Source: JAPPHA01 sp965242975 (GTDB taxonomy: Bacteria > Pseudomonadota > Alphaproteobacteria > Rhodobacterales > Rhodobacteraceae). Taken from it: 64,000 nt of DNA. A program made the translations under genes and the position numbers. This document shows positions 14,779-22,046 of this stretch, one piece after another; the first letter of the stretch is position 1; each line of letters starts with the position of its first letter. The notes under the pieces are model-generated. The model saw only the letters and a list, made by a program, of their open reading frames with translations, made no database searches and was not told where the DNA came from. Location: the NCBI GenBank assembly GCA_965242975.1, contig CBDETS010000007.1, positions 62,001 through 126,000 on the forward strand, read 5' to 3'.

Positions 14779-17133
14779 ATGCTCTTTGGACTCGACGGTG
14801 TTGAAATTGGTCTCATCGTGGTCTTTTCGTGCCTGTTTGCGGGAATCATGTCGGGTTTTCCGGTTGCTTTCGCCATCGGTGGTTCCGCGATCATCGCGTT
14901 CGGCATTCTTGCCTTGCTCGACGAAACGGGGATCCTGACCCGAAACGTCATCGACACCTCCAGCGCAGCTTACAAGGCCTTGCGTGGGGACGGCGTGTCG
15001 GCATACGACATCTCCCACTTCCGGTACCCGGACCTGCCGTTGGTCACGGTATCGCTGTTTGAGGGTGGCTGGGAACAGGCAGTCACGCGAAACCTTTCGT
15101 TCATCGTCAACCGCATGAACGAGCGTGTCATTGCCGGGCAATCGATCGAAACCCTGCTGGCTGTGCTCATGTTCGTGCTGATGGGGATCACGCTTGAGCG
15201 TTCAAAGATCGCCAACGACCTTCTGACTACGATGGCCAGGGTTTTCGGACCCCTTCCCGGCGGGCTCGCCGTGTCGGTGGTTGTCGTTGGGGCGTTCCTT
15301 GCGGCGTCGACAGGAATCGTGGGCGCAACGGTGGTGACCATGGGTCTGCTGTCGCTTCCGACGATGCTCAGGAACAATTACTCCCCGGAACTTGCGACCG
15401 GCGTCATCACGGCTTCCGGAACTCTCGGCCAGATCATTCCCCCGTCGATCGTCATCGTTCTCCTCGGAACCCTGGCCGGTGACCTCTATTCGACGGCACA
15501 GGAAGAAAGGGCGAATTCCCTCGGTTGTTCGGATGCGTTGACCTACCTTGGCGAAGCGGCTGTCGTGTCAGTTGGAACGCTGTTTCAGGCGGCCATTCTT
15601 CCAGGCATCATGCTTGCCTTTCTTTATGCGGCCTATGCGTTCGGATTTGCATTGTTCAATCCGTCAAAGGCGCCGCCGGTCCAGTCCGGTGATCTTTCAG
15701 GACAGAGAATCACTGCGCGCCACGCGGTGACCTGGTTCGCTCTTGTCCCTGCCGGCATCGTCGCGTTCGCCCTCGCTAGCAATGCGGTGAGGCTCTCGGG
15801 CGACCAGGATATCACCGTCGCATCGGTTGCAGACGGAGGTGTACAGGCAGTCCTGAGAACGAATGTTTCCGATGACTGCCGGTTGGCCATGATCGATCTT
15901 CATGGTCAGGCAAAGTGGGACGAAGCGGTCGCCCAGCAGGCGAAAATCGATTCCGGAGAAATGAGAACGGAGGCGGTCGCGCTTTCCGAAGAGGAAATTG
16001 CGGAGGCCCGGACACAAAAAATCGCGAACGCCGCGCCGATAGGGTCGGGAATCCTTGTCGGGTTCGTGATCCTTTCCCTGATCATGACGACGGGGCAGGG
16101 TGTCAGGACCGGGCAGGACAAGCGGCCCCTCGTCATCGGTGGTGCCGGTGTATTGCTTGCGTTCGCGATCGACTTTTTCCTGGTCAAGCCGACGACTTCG
16201 CCAGGGGTCACGACTTTGCTTCTCGCGGTGCCTGCGATCCTCGCGATCTACGGGTGCCGCCACGCGGCCTTGGCCCTGGTCGGCAACGAACTGTTCAGGG
16301 TCGTGTTCCCACCGCTAGTCCTGATCGTCGCGGTCCTCGGATCCATACTTGGAGGAATCACCAATCCGACACCGGCGGCCGCGCTCGGTGCGGGCGGCGC
16401 CATCATGCTCGCCGCGTACAGAAAGCTCGAGGAATCCGGCCGTAGCGGCAGGATCGTCCTGATTGCCGCCTTTGCCATGGTCATCATGATCCTGATCGGA
16501 ATCAACTTTGACCTGCGGGCCAATATCGAAACCGTGACCTTCGAGAATTGGGTCGCGATCATTCTGGCGCTTGCGAGTTACCACATCGCTCTGGGGGGCC
16601 TGCTGTACGCGTGCTGGATACTCTTGCGCACGGCAGTTCTCACGCCGGTCGTGCGGGAAACGGCCAAGGTCACGTCAATGGTTTTCGCGATCCTGATCGG
16701 ATCGCAGGTTCTGAACCTTGTCGTGATTTCCTTTGGCGGAGAACACTACATCCAGGAATTCCTTCGGTCTTTCGACCAGGAACTCGTCGTCTTCCTGATC
16801 GTCATGCTGGTGTTGTTCATTCTCGGATTCGTTCTCGACTTCCTGGAAATCATCTACATCGTGATACCGATCGTGGGACCGGTGATTTACGGCGGCACGC
16901 TTGATCCCAAGTGGGTCACGATCATGGTTGCGGTCAATCTCCAGACCAGTTTCCTGACGCCCCCGTTTGGATTTGCGCTGTTTTATCTTCGCGGAGTTGC
17001 GCCGAGAAACGTGACGACCGGGCACATTTACCGGGGTGTGGCGCCATTCGTGGTGATTCAGGTCGTCGGGCTCACGATCCTTTGGTTTTTCCCCCAGATC
17101 GTCACCATCGTACCCAATCTCCTCCCAGCCTGA
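14779..17133 (+). CDS. dctM: TRAP transporter large permease (DctM family) with a large central insertion
   Basis: This 784-residue protein is the transport subunit of the TRAP importer. Family sequence is seen near the N-terminus (SGFPVAFAIGGSAIIAFGIL), in LLAVLMFVLMGITLERSKIA, and in TGVITASGTLGQIIPPSIVI, the elevator-motif region. It resumes towards the end (VLDFLEIIYIVIPIVGPVIY, LNLQ-like NLQTSFLTPPFGFALFYLRG). Ordinary DctM proteins have about 430 residues. The surplus lies mainly between about residues 300 and 620. It contains a soluble stretch (about 350-415, rich in charged residues) and several additional hydrophobic segments. The reading frame is continuous and no stop or frameshift is apparent, so this is an expanded form rather than an artefact. 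It completes the SBP-DctQ-DctM operon. Confidence 0.88.
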   Translation: MLFGLDGVEIGLIVVFSCLFAGIMSGFPVAFAIGGSAIIAFGILALLDETGILTRNVIDTSSAAYKALRGDGVSAYDISHFRYPDLPLVTVSLFEGGWEQAVTRNLSFIVNRMNERVIAGQSIETLLAVLMFVLMGITLERSKIANDLLTTMARVFGPLPGGLAVSVVVVGAFLAASTGIVGATVVTMGLLSLPTMLRNNYSPELATGVITASGTLGQIIPPSIVIVLLGTLAGDLYSTAQEERANSLGCSDALTYLGEAAVVSVGTLFQAAILPGIMLAFLYAAYAFGFALFNPSKAPPVQSGDLSGQRITARHAVTWFALVPAGIVAFALASNAVRLSGDQDITVASVADGGVQAVLRTNVSDDCRLAMIDLHGQAKWDEAVAQQAKIDSGEMRTEAVALSEEEIAEARTQKIANAAPIGSGILVGFVILSLIMTTGQGVRTGQDKRPLVIGGAGVLLAFAIDFFLVKPTTSPGVTTLLLAVPAILAIYGCRHAALALVGNELFRVVFPPLVLIVAVLGSILGGITNPTPAAALGAGGAIMLAAYRKLEESGRSGRIVLIAAFAMVIMILIGINFDLRANIETVTFENWVAIILALASYHIALGGLLYACWILLRTAVLTPVVRETAKVTSMVFAILIGSQVLNLVVISFGGEHYIQEFLRSFDQELVVFLIVMLVLFILGFVLDFLEIIYIVIPIVGPVIYGGTLDPKWVTIMVAVNLQTSFLTPPFGFALFYLRGVAPRNVTTGHIYRGVAPFVVIQVVGLTILWFFPQIVTIVPNLLPA

Positions 17134-17154
17134 TCCACGGTGTACGGAGCCCGT

Positions 17155-17188
17155 GCTGCCTTATACCGGCAGCGCGCCGCGAGCGGCG
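17155..17188. terminator. Two adjacent small stem-loops between convergent genes
   Basis: GCTGCC (17155-17160) pairs with GGCAGC (17168-17173), and a second inverted repeat CGCCG/CGGCG (17175-17179 and 17184-17188) follows. They lie between the dctM stop and the bpt stop, which face each other, so they may end transcription from either side. No T-run is present. Confidence 0.35.
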
Positions 17189-17243
17189 ATACGCTGAGCA
17201 GGTTGACAACTTGCGGAAACCGTGCCTGGCGGGGGCCAAGAAT

Positions 17244-18008
17244 CTATGGCTTTCGGATTTCTCCAGGTCCGGGCAGATCCTCAAGGTTTCGCCACCGGTT
17301 GGCGACAAAGACCTGAAGGCTTGAAAACCGGCCCTTGTAGTCCATCTTCGGACTGCCGGGCACCCAGTACCCGAGATACACATGGGGAAGGCCGCGTGAC
17401 CGGGCCAAATTGATGTGATCCAGGATCATGAACGTGCCAAGACTGCGCCTGCGTGCATGCGGTTCAAAGAATGAATAGACCAGAGACGGACCATCCGAGA
17501 GGATATCGGTGAGACAGGCGGATACAGGTCGCGGCTCGGAATCCTGTTCGGAAATCTCCGTGTAGACGATCATCCGCGTGTGTTCGGGAGCCTCTTCCAT
17601 CATCCGGGAAAAGTCCGAGAACCTCATGTTCGTCATGCCTCCGCCCTGATGTCGAACCTCGAGGTAGCGACGAAACAGATCATACAGCTCGGGTGTGCTG
17701 CAGGGCCTGGACATCGTTGAGACAAGTCCGCTGTTTCTTTTGAGAATACGGCGCTGGCTACGGCTCGGGGAGAACTCTTCCACACAGATTCGCGTCGACA
17801 GGCACGACCTGCAGTTCGGACAGGTTGGACGGTAGAGGATGTTCTGGGACCTTCGAAACCCGTGTCTCGAAAGAACGTCGTTCATGGCGCCGTTCATTTC
17901 CTCGGGCAAGGTCGTACAGAGTCTCTGCTCGACGAATCCTTCCCTGTACGGGCAGGGATGAGGCGCGGTCACAAAGAAGCGCGTGTTGATCGGTACCGAG
18001 AGTTGCAT
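17244..18008 (-). CDS. bpt: Aspartate/glutamate leucyltransferase (Bpt), bacterial arginyltransferase homologue
   Basis: This 254-residue protein transfers leucine from Leu-tRNA to proteins with N-terminal Asp or Glu, marking them for ClpS/ClpAP degradation in the N-degron pathway. Hallmarks are the N-terminal CPYREGFVEQRLCTTL, the cysteine pair NILYRPTCPNCRSCLSTRI, the acceptor region RYLEVRHQGGGMTNMRFSDF, and the GNAT-like C-terminal half with YSFFEPHARRRSLGTFMILD and YLGYWVPGSPKMDYKGRF. Length agrees with the family (about 240-250). The start ATG at 18008 gives a normal N-terminus. It stands alone, convergent with the TRAP operon, and is a housekeeping gene typical of many proteobacteria. 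Confidence 0.95.
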   Translation of the reverse strand: MQLSVPINTRFFVTAPHPCPYREGFVEQRLCTTLPEEMNGAMNDVLSRHGFRRSQNILYRPTCPNCRSCLSTRICVEEFSPSRSQRRILKRNSGLVSTMSRPCSTPELYDLFRRYLEVRHQGGGMTNMRFSDFSRMMEEAPEHTRMIVYTEISEQDSEPRPVSACLTDILSDGPSLVYSFFEPHARRRSLGTFMILDHINLARSRGLPHVYLGYWVPGSPKMDYKGRFSSLQVFVANRWRNLEDLPGPGEIRKP

Positions 18009-18261
18009 GCCCCATACTCAGGTCGTGTCTCTCCGGAGAGTATCAATCAGGCGGGGATTCAACAACCATGGTGTTTCCCGGCCGGACTTCAGGGCGAATT
18101 GCCGGTTCGGTCATCCCCGAGGCAATGGTTGATCGGGGCTCGAAAGGTTCGGACACGCATGCTCTCGCGCGTTCAAGAGGTCTAAGGAGTGCCGTCATTG
18201 TCCAGATCCGCGCATGATCCGTGTTCGGAACCAGACCGCGAGTCGAACCGGGTGCTTGCCG

Positions 18262-19044
18262 TCAATCGTGTTCCCGATCAAAAACCGGACGGCGTTTTTC
18301 CTGGAATGCGGCAATCCCTTCGGCGAGTTCCGGGGTGCCAGCGACCACGGCTCCCGCGAGCGAGTCGATGACACGTTCCTTTTCCTCTCCCTCCGCCGCA
18401 TTGATCATCATCTTTGTGACTTCAACCGCACGTCGCGACCTGGACGACAGGCTGCGCGCCAGGAATTCTGCAGCGGAGAGTCCCTTGCCTCGGGACACTA
18501 CCGAATCGACGATCCCGAGCTCCAATGCCTCACCGGCGGCGAACACTTCCCCGAATACGGCCATTCGGCGGACTGGTTGGGCACCAAACCTGCGAACCAG
18601 GCGTTGTGTTCCCGACCAACCGGGCACGACTCCAATCCCCGTTTCCGGCTGCCCGACCCGAACCTGTTCCTCCGCGACCCGGTAGTCGGCGCATGCTGCG
18701 AGTTCCAGCCCCCCTCCGAACGCGTCACCGTCAAGGACGGCGATGACCGGCGTGCGCAACCGCGCGAGTGCGTCGAAAGCGGTATGGCCTTCGCGGATCC
18801 ATTCGCGGCTGAACGAGTCGGGCGTCAATCCGCCCCACTCACCAACGTCGCCGCCAGCACAGAAGGCCGCGCCTGCGCCGAACAGGATGGCCGCGTGTGC
18901 GTCACTGTCCTCGATCAAGCTGCATTGAGCTCGAAGTCCGTGAATCATCTCCATGTTCAGCGCGTTTCGTTTCTCCGGCCTGTTCAGCCCGAGCCAGGCA
19001 ATCCTGTCGGCAACCTTCAGGGTGACAGGCGGCACGACGGTCAC
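18262..19044 (-). CDS. Enoyl-CoA hydratase/isomerase family protein
   Basis: This is a 260-residue crotonase-fold enzyme acting on a CoA thioester. The first oxyanion-hole segment is FGAGAAFCAGGDVGEWGG (about 54-71) and the second is LDGDAFGGGLELAACADY (about 103-120). The acid/base region QPETGIGVVPGWSGTQRLVR follows, where the second catalytic glutamate position of true hydratases is replaced, so isomerase, hydrolase or decarboxylase chemistry is possible. It starts with GTG at 19044, overlapping the stop of the upstream CoA-transferase gene as GTGA, so the two proteins are translationally coupled and probably act in one acyl-CoA pathway. The operon lies behind an AGTAAC-type operator. Confidence 0.87.
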   Translation of the reverse strand: MTVVPPVTLKVADRIAWLGLNRPEKRNALNMEMIHGLRAQCSLIEDSDAHAAILFGAGAAFCAGGDVGEWGGLTPDSFSREWIREGHTAFDALARLRTPVIAVLDGDAFGGGLELAACADYRVAEEQVRVGQPETGIGVVPGWSGTQRLVRRFGAQPVRRMAVFGEVFAAGEALELGIVDSVVSRGKGLSAAEFLARSLSSRSRRAVEVTKMMINAAEGEEKERVIDSLAGAVVAGTPELAEGIAAFQEKRRPVFDREHD

Positions 19045-20612
19045 GGCCGGAGTCCGATCCGTTCCGGCTTGAAAAGGCGAGAATCCATGACGCGCAAATC
19101 ATCTGAAACCTTCAACCGCGTACGGGCCTGATCCAGCACGTCCTTGCGAACGTCGATGCCCGGAGCTATCTCGCTCAACACCAGCCCTCCTGGCGTCAGC
19201 TTCAGTACACACCTCTCGGTGATGTATGTCACGTCCTGTCCCGTCTCGACGGCCCGGGTTCCGGAAAACGAGACCTGGTCGACGGCAGGCACGATCTTCG
19301 CAATTCCGCCTTCCTGGTCGACTCTCACTTTCCCCGCATCAAGCGACATCTTCGCACCGGCATTGAAGTTCCCGGAGAACACGATGCGCCGCGCGCGCGC
19401 GGTGATGTCGACGAACCCGCCCGCACCGGCCGTACGGTGCGGCGTCACCGCAAGCCGGGACACGTTGACCGAACCGTCCGAGCCGATCTCGAGAAACGAC
19501 AAAAGGGATGCGTCAAATGCTCCCGCCTGGAAATATGAAAACTGATGTGGAGACGCCACGAACGCCTCCGCATTGGCGGCGCAGCCGAACTTGAACCCCA
19601 GCAACGGAATTCCCCCTACGGCACCCTGTTCGATGACCCACGTCACCGAACCATGGTGGCCCTCCTCGAGGAATATCCTCGGTACATTGGCTGACACGCC
19701 GAAACCGATGTTGACGACCCATCCGTCGCGAAGTTCTTGTGCGACCCGTCGCGCGATCACCTTCTGGATGCCGAAATCCATCATCCTGAAGCTGTCGAGG
19801 GGCCGGATGTGCTCGCCGGAGATCGCGGGGTCGTAGGGAGTTGCCGTGGTCTGCAACATGTCGGGAGCTTCCACGACATGGTCGACGACAATTCCGGGAA
19901 CGTGAACGTCATGGGCCCGAATCGAGCCGTTGGCGGAAACTCGTCGCACCTGCGCAATGACCATGCCTCCGCAGTTTCGGGCGGCCAGCGCCATTTCCAT
20001 CGCACCGAGATAAGCGCCTTCGGACTCGAAACTCAGGTTCCCTCGCTGGTCTGACGACGTTGCCCGGATGATCGCGACATCAGGGCGGATGACCGGAAAA
20101 TAGAGCCAGTCCTTGCCGTCAAAAGACTCTCGCCTGACGATGGGAGTGGCCCGGGCCGCGTCGTTCATCGCGCAGCCCTCCAGGTCGGGGTCGACAAAGG
20201 TTCCCATGCCGACGCTCGTGAGCACTCCGGGTCGGAGGCCGGCGGCTTCCCGAAGCATGTCGAACACGATTCCGGACGGGACATTGTAGGCCGCCACCTC
20301 GTTGCTCATGATCATTTGCCAGATGAGCGGCGGATCGGCCTTGGTCGGCCCGGATGGGTATGACCCTCCGATGACCCGTGCCAAGCAACCGGGCATGGCA
20401 ATATGATCAACGCCCTTCGTTCCGAAAAAATCTCCGGCGGCGATCGGGTGAATGGTAGTCAGGTTGCCTGGCTTTCCCGTCGTCCTGAACCGATTGCCAA
20501 GCTCTTCGAGTACGGCGTCCGGGCAACACAGGCCACTCGAAGAGTTGATCGCGATCACGGCGCCATTCGGAATGAGCGCAACTGCTTCGGCCGCTGTCTT
20601 TTGTTTGCTCAC
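19041..20612 (-). CDS. YdiF-type acyl-CoA:acetate/3-ketoacid CoA-transferase
   Basis: This is a 523-residue class I CoA-transferase with the alpha and beta halves fused, as in YdiF and propionate CoA-transferase. It activates a carboxylic acid by moving CoA from an acyl-CoA donor. The catalytic glutamate that forms the glutamyl-CoA intermediate is E328 in SVTWVIEQGAVGGIP, close to its position in E. coli YdiF. The N-terminal domain has GAVIAINSSSGLCCPDAVLE and PGNLTTIHPIAAGDFFGTKG. I place the start at the GTG at 20612 because GGGAGG lies 6 nt upstream; a GTG 27 nt further up has no ribosome binding site. It is first in an operon with a crotonase-family enzyme. Confidence 0.88.
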   Translation of the reverse strand: MSKQKTAAEAVALIPNGAVIAINSSSGLCCPDAVLEELGNRFRTTGKPGNLTTIHPIAAGDFFGTKGVDHIAMPGCLARVIGGSYPSGPTKADPPLIWQMIMSNEVAAYNVPSGIVFDMLREAAGLRPGVLTSVGMGTFVDPDLEGCAMNDAARATPIVRRESFDGKDWLYFPVIRPDVAIIRATSSDQRGNLSFESEGAYLGAMEMALAARNCGGMVIAQVRRVSANGSIRAHDVHVPGIVVDHVVEAPDMLQTTATPYDPAISGEHIRPLDSFRMMDFGIQKVIARRVAQELRDGWVVNIGFGVSANVPRIFLEEGHHGSVTWVIEQGAVGGIPLLGFKFGCAANAEAFVASPHQFSYFQAGAFDASLLSFLEIGSDGSVNVSRLAVTPHRTAGAGGFVDITARARRIVFSGNFNAGAKMSLDAGKVRVDQEGGIAKIVPAVDQVSFSGTRAVETGQDVTYITERCVLKLTPGGLVLSEIAPGIDVRKDVLDQARTRLKVSDDLRVMDSRLFKPERIGLRP

Positions 20613-20643
20613 AAGTCCTCCCACCGTCAGGCGAGCCACTCAA

Positions 20644-20661
20644 AGTAACTATCTGGTTATC
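20644..20661. promoter_or_regulatory. Operator-like inverted repeat upstream of the CoA-transferase operon
   Basis: AGTAACTATCTGGTTATC lies 31 bp upstream of the chosen start codon. It agrees at 13 of 16 arm positions with the palindrome AGTAACCA-NN-TGGTTACT, which occurs almost perfectly at 48555-48572 and 49061-49078. The position suits a repressor site at the promoter. The link to those sites is by sequence similarity only. Confidence 0.45.
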
Positions 20662-21193
20662 TTCTTGTGCCAAGTCATGGTTGTTGATTCAAGGGGTGTC
20701 GTCAACAGGGGCCCCGTTTTCATGCACGGCATTTCCCGTGATTGGTCCGTCCGAAGGGCTGTGCTGCCAAGGCCTCTTGGGCAAACGGTCGAAATCTCGA
20801 TTGGCACGGCGGCTGATCGCGGCCGTTACGTCCGGTCTCGATGACCGATTCCTCCGCCAGTTCGGGTGGAAACATGCCTGGGCGGGTTCTGTGCAACATT
20901 CCGGCCTTGATGTACCGTGCAGTTTATCCGGGTATGTCGCCGACCGGCGGGTCCTTGGTGATGCCGACGTCGCGATCGGTGCATTGGCGGACCTTCCTGT
21001 TCCGGCGGAAGGAATCGACGATCTGGATCGACGTGTCGGGCAGTTCGGAACGTCGTGATGCGCATGAACGTCGGGGGCAGGAAATATCTGTCGGCGGTTT
21101 CGCGCAATTGGTGCAACGGTTACCGCCAAGGTACGCACGGAAACGAGCCGGCGTTCCGGTTCACATCATTCTCGGGTTGCCGAGACCAAAGAT
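20662..21193. other. Intergenic region without a supported gene
   Basis: About 530 bp separate the CoA-transferase promoter from the toxin-antitoxin operator. Overlapping short frames occur on both strands, but none has a credible start, a ribosome binding site or recognisable family motifs. It may be the worn remains of an old gene; I cannot identify one. Confidence 0.4.
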
Positions 21194-21224
21194 TTCCGGT
21201 AAGTATTTCCGGAAATGACCGGAA
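21194..21224. promoter_or_regulatory. Nested palindromes over the antitoxin start, probable autoregulatory operator
   Basis: A perfect 12-bp palindrome ATTTCCGGAAAT (21205-21216) covers the antitoxin start codon. Outside it, TTCCGGT (21194-21200) and ACCGGAA (21218-21224) form a second inverted repeat, so the core TTCCGG appears repeatedly in 31 bp. Type II antitoxins usually repress their own operon through such sites, so this is a good candidate operator. Confidence 0.6.
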
Positions 21225-21511
21225 CCGTGGCCACCTCCGACCTTTCTCCGGTGACCCGATGGCGCAGACGTCGGCGACGCCAGGGCTTTGTGCGTGTCGA
21301 GGTTCAGGTTCGCAAGGAGGATGCGGAACTCGTTCGGAATATCGCGACCGCGCTCGGAGACCCTGCGCGCGAGGTCGAGACACGCGCCAAACTGAATGAG
21401 ACAGTATTGGCTTCGCGCGCCGGCGGGCTCAAGGCACTGCTGGCGCGGGCGCCTCTCGAAGGGATCGATCTCAGGCGTTCGAGCGAATTCGACCGTGACA
21501 TCTCCCTGTGA
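21215..21511 (+). CDS. Probable antitoxin of a VapBC-like toxin-antitoxin pair
   Basis: This 98-residue protein immediately precedes a PIN-domain toxin gene and overlaps it by 4 bp (GTGA), the standard type II arrangement. It has an arginine-rich N-terminal part (RWRRRRRRQGFVRVEVQVRK, about 15-34) that could bind DNA. An alpha-helical region follows, and the C-terminus (IDLRRSSEFDRDISL) probably threads into the toxin. I do not recognise a named antitoxin fold, so its role is inferred from context. The ATG at 21215 lies within a palindrome that probably serves as operator; the CCGGAA just upstream is only a weak ribosome binding site. Confidence 0.65.
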   Translation: MTGTVATSDLSPVTRWRRRRRRQGFVRVEVQVRKEDAELVRNIATALGDPAREVETRAKLNETVLASRAGGLKALLARAPLEGIDLRRSSEFDRDISL

Positions 21512-21921
21512 GTTTTCTGATCGACACGAACATAGTCTCCGAGGTTCGCAAGGGTGACCGGTGCGACCCGGCTGTCGCGGCTTGGTGGGCGGGCATCGCG
21601 GAAGACGATCTCTGGGTGAGCGTGCTGGTGCTGGGCGAAATCCGAAAGGGTGTTGAACTCGCGCGTCGCCGTGATCCTCGGAAAGCCGCGTTTCTCGACG
21701 CGTGGCTGGCCGAACTTGTCGCCAACTTCAGCGAACGCATACTTCCCGTCGATGCCGATGTTGCCGGGGAATGGGGACGCATCGCTGCAATACGTCCCGT
21801 ACCGGTGATCGACGCGCTATTGGCGGCAACGGCACGGGCCAATCGTCTCACGCTGGTGACTCGCAACGCGTCGGATGTCGCGGGCCTTGATGTAGAGGTA
21901 CTGAATCCATTCGAGTCCTGA
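21508..21921 (+). CDS. vapC: VapC-type PIN-domain ribonuclease toxin
   Basis: The 137-residue product is a PIN-domain endoribonuclease toxin, presumably cutting tRNA or rRNA. The catalytic acids are visible in order: D6 in FLIDTNIVSE, E43 in LVLGEIRKGVELARRRD, D98 in VPVIDALLAATA and the late NASD motif (VTRNASDVAGLDVEVLNPFE). That set and the length of about 135 are characteristic of the VapC/FitB group. It starts with GTG inside the antitoxin stop codon. The pair stands alone between two minus-strand operons, which suits a mobile stabilisation module. Confidence 0.88.
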   Translation: MSFLIDTNIVSEVRKGDRCDPAVAAWWAGIAEDDLWVSVLVLGEIRKGVELARRRDPRKAAFLDAWLAELVANFSERILPVDADVAGEWGRIAAIRPVPVIDALLAATARANRLTLVTRNASDVAGLDVEVLNPFES

Positions 21922-22046
21922 AGGGTTTTGCAGGAAAACGTACCATTCCGGTCTGCCGGTCGGGCCCTTCCGGGGCATCGGGATTCGGGAACTCTCGATT
22001 TCCCGTTCCCGTCGGGGAAGACCTGGGCGAACGTTGATGTCGCCCG

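Noticed and set aside
20681..21218. Possible small genes between the CoA-transferase and the toxin-antitoxin pair
   Set aside because: Several overlapping frames on both strands, none with a start signal or family resemblance; a decayed gene is possible but not demonstrable.
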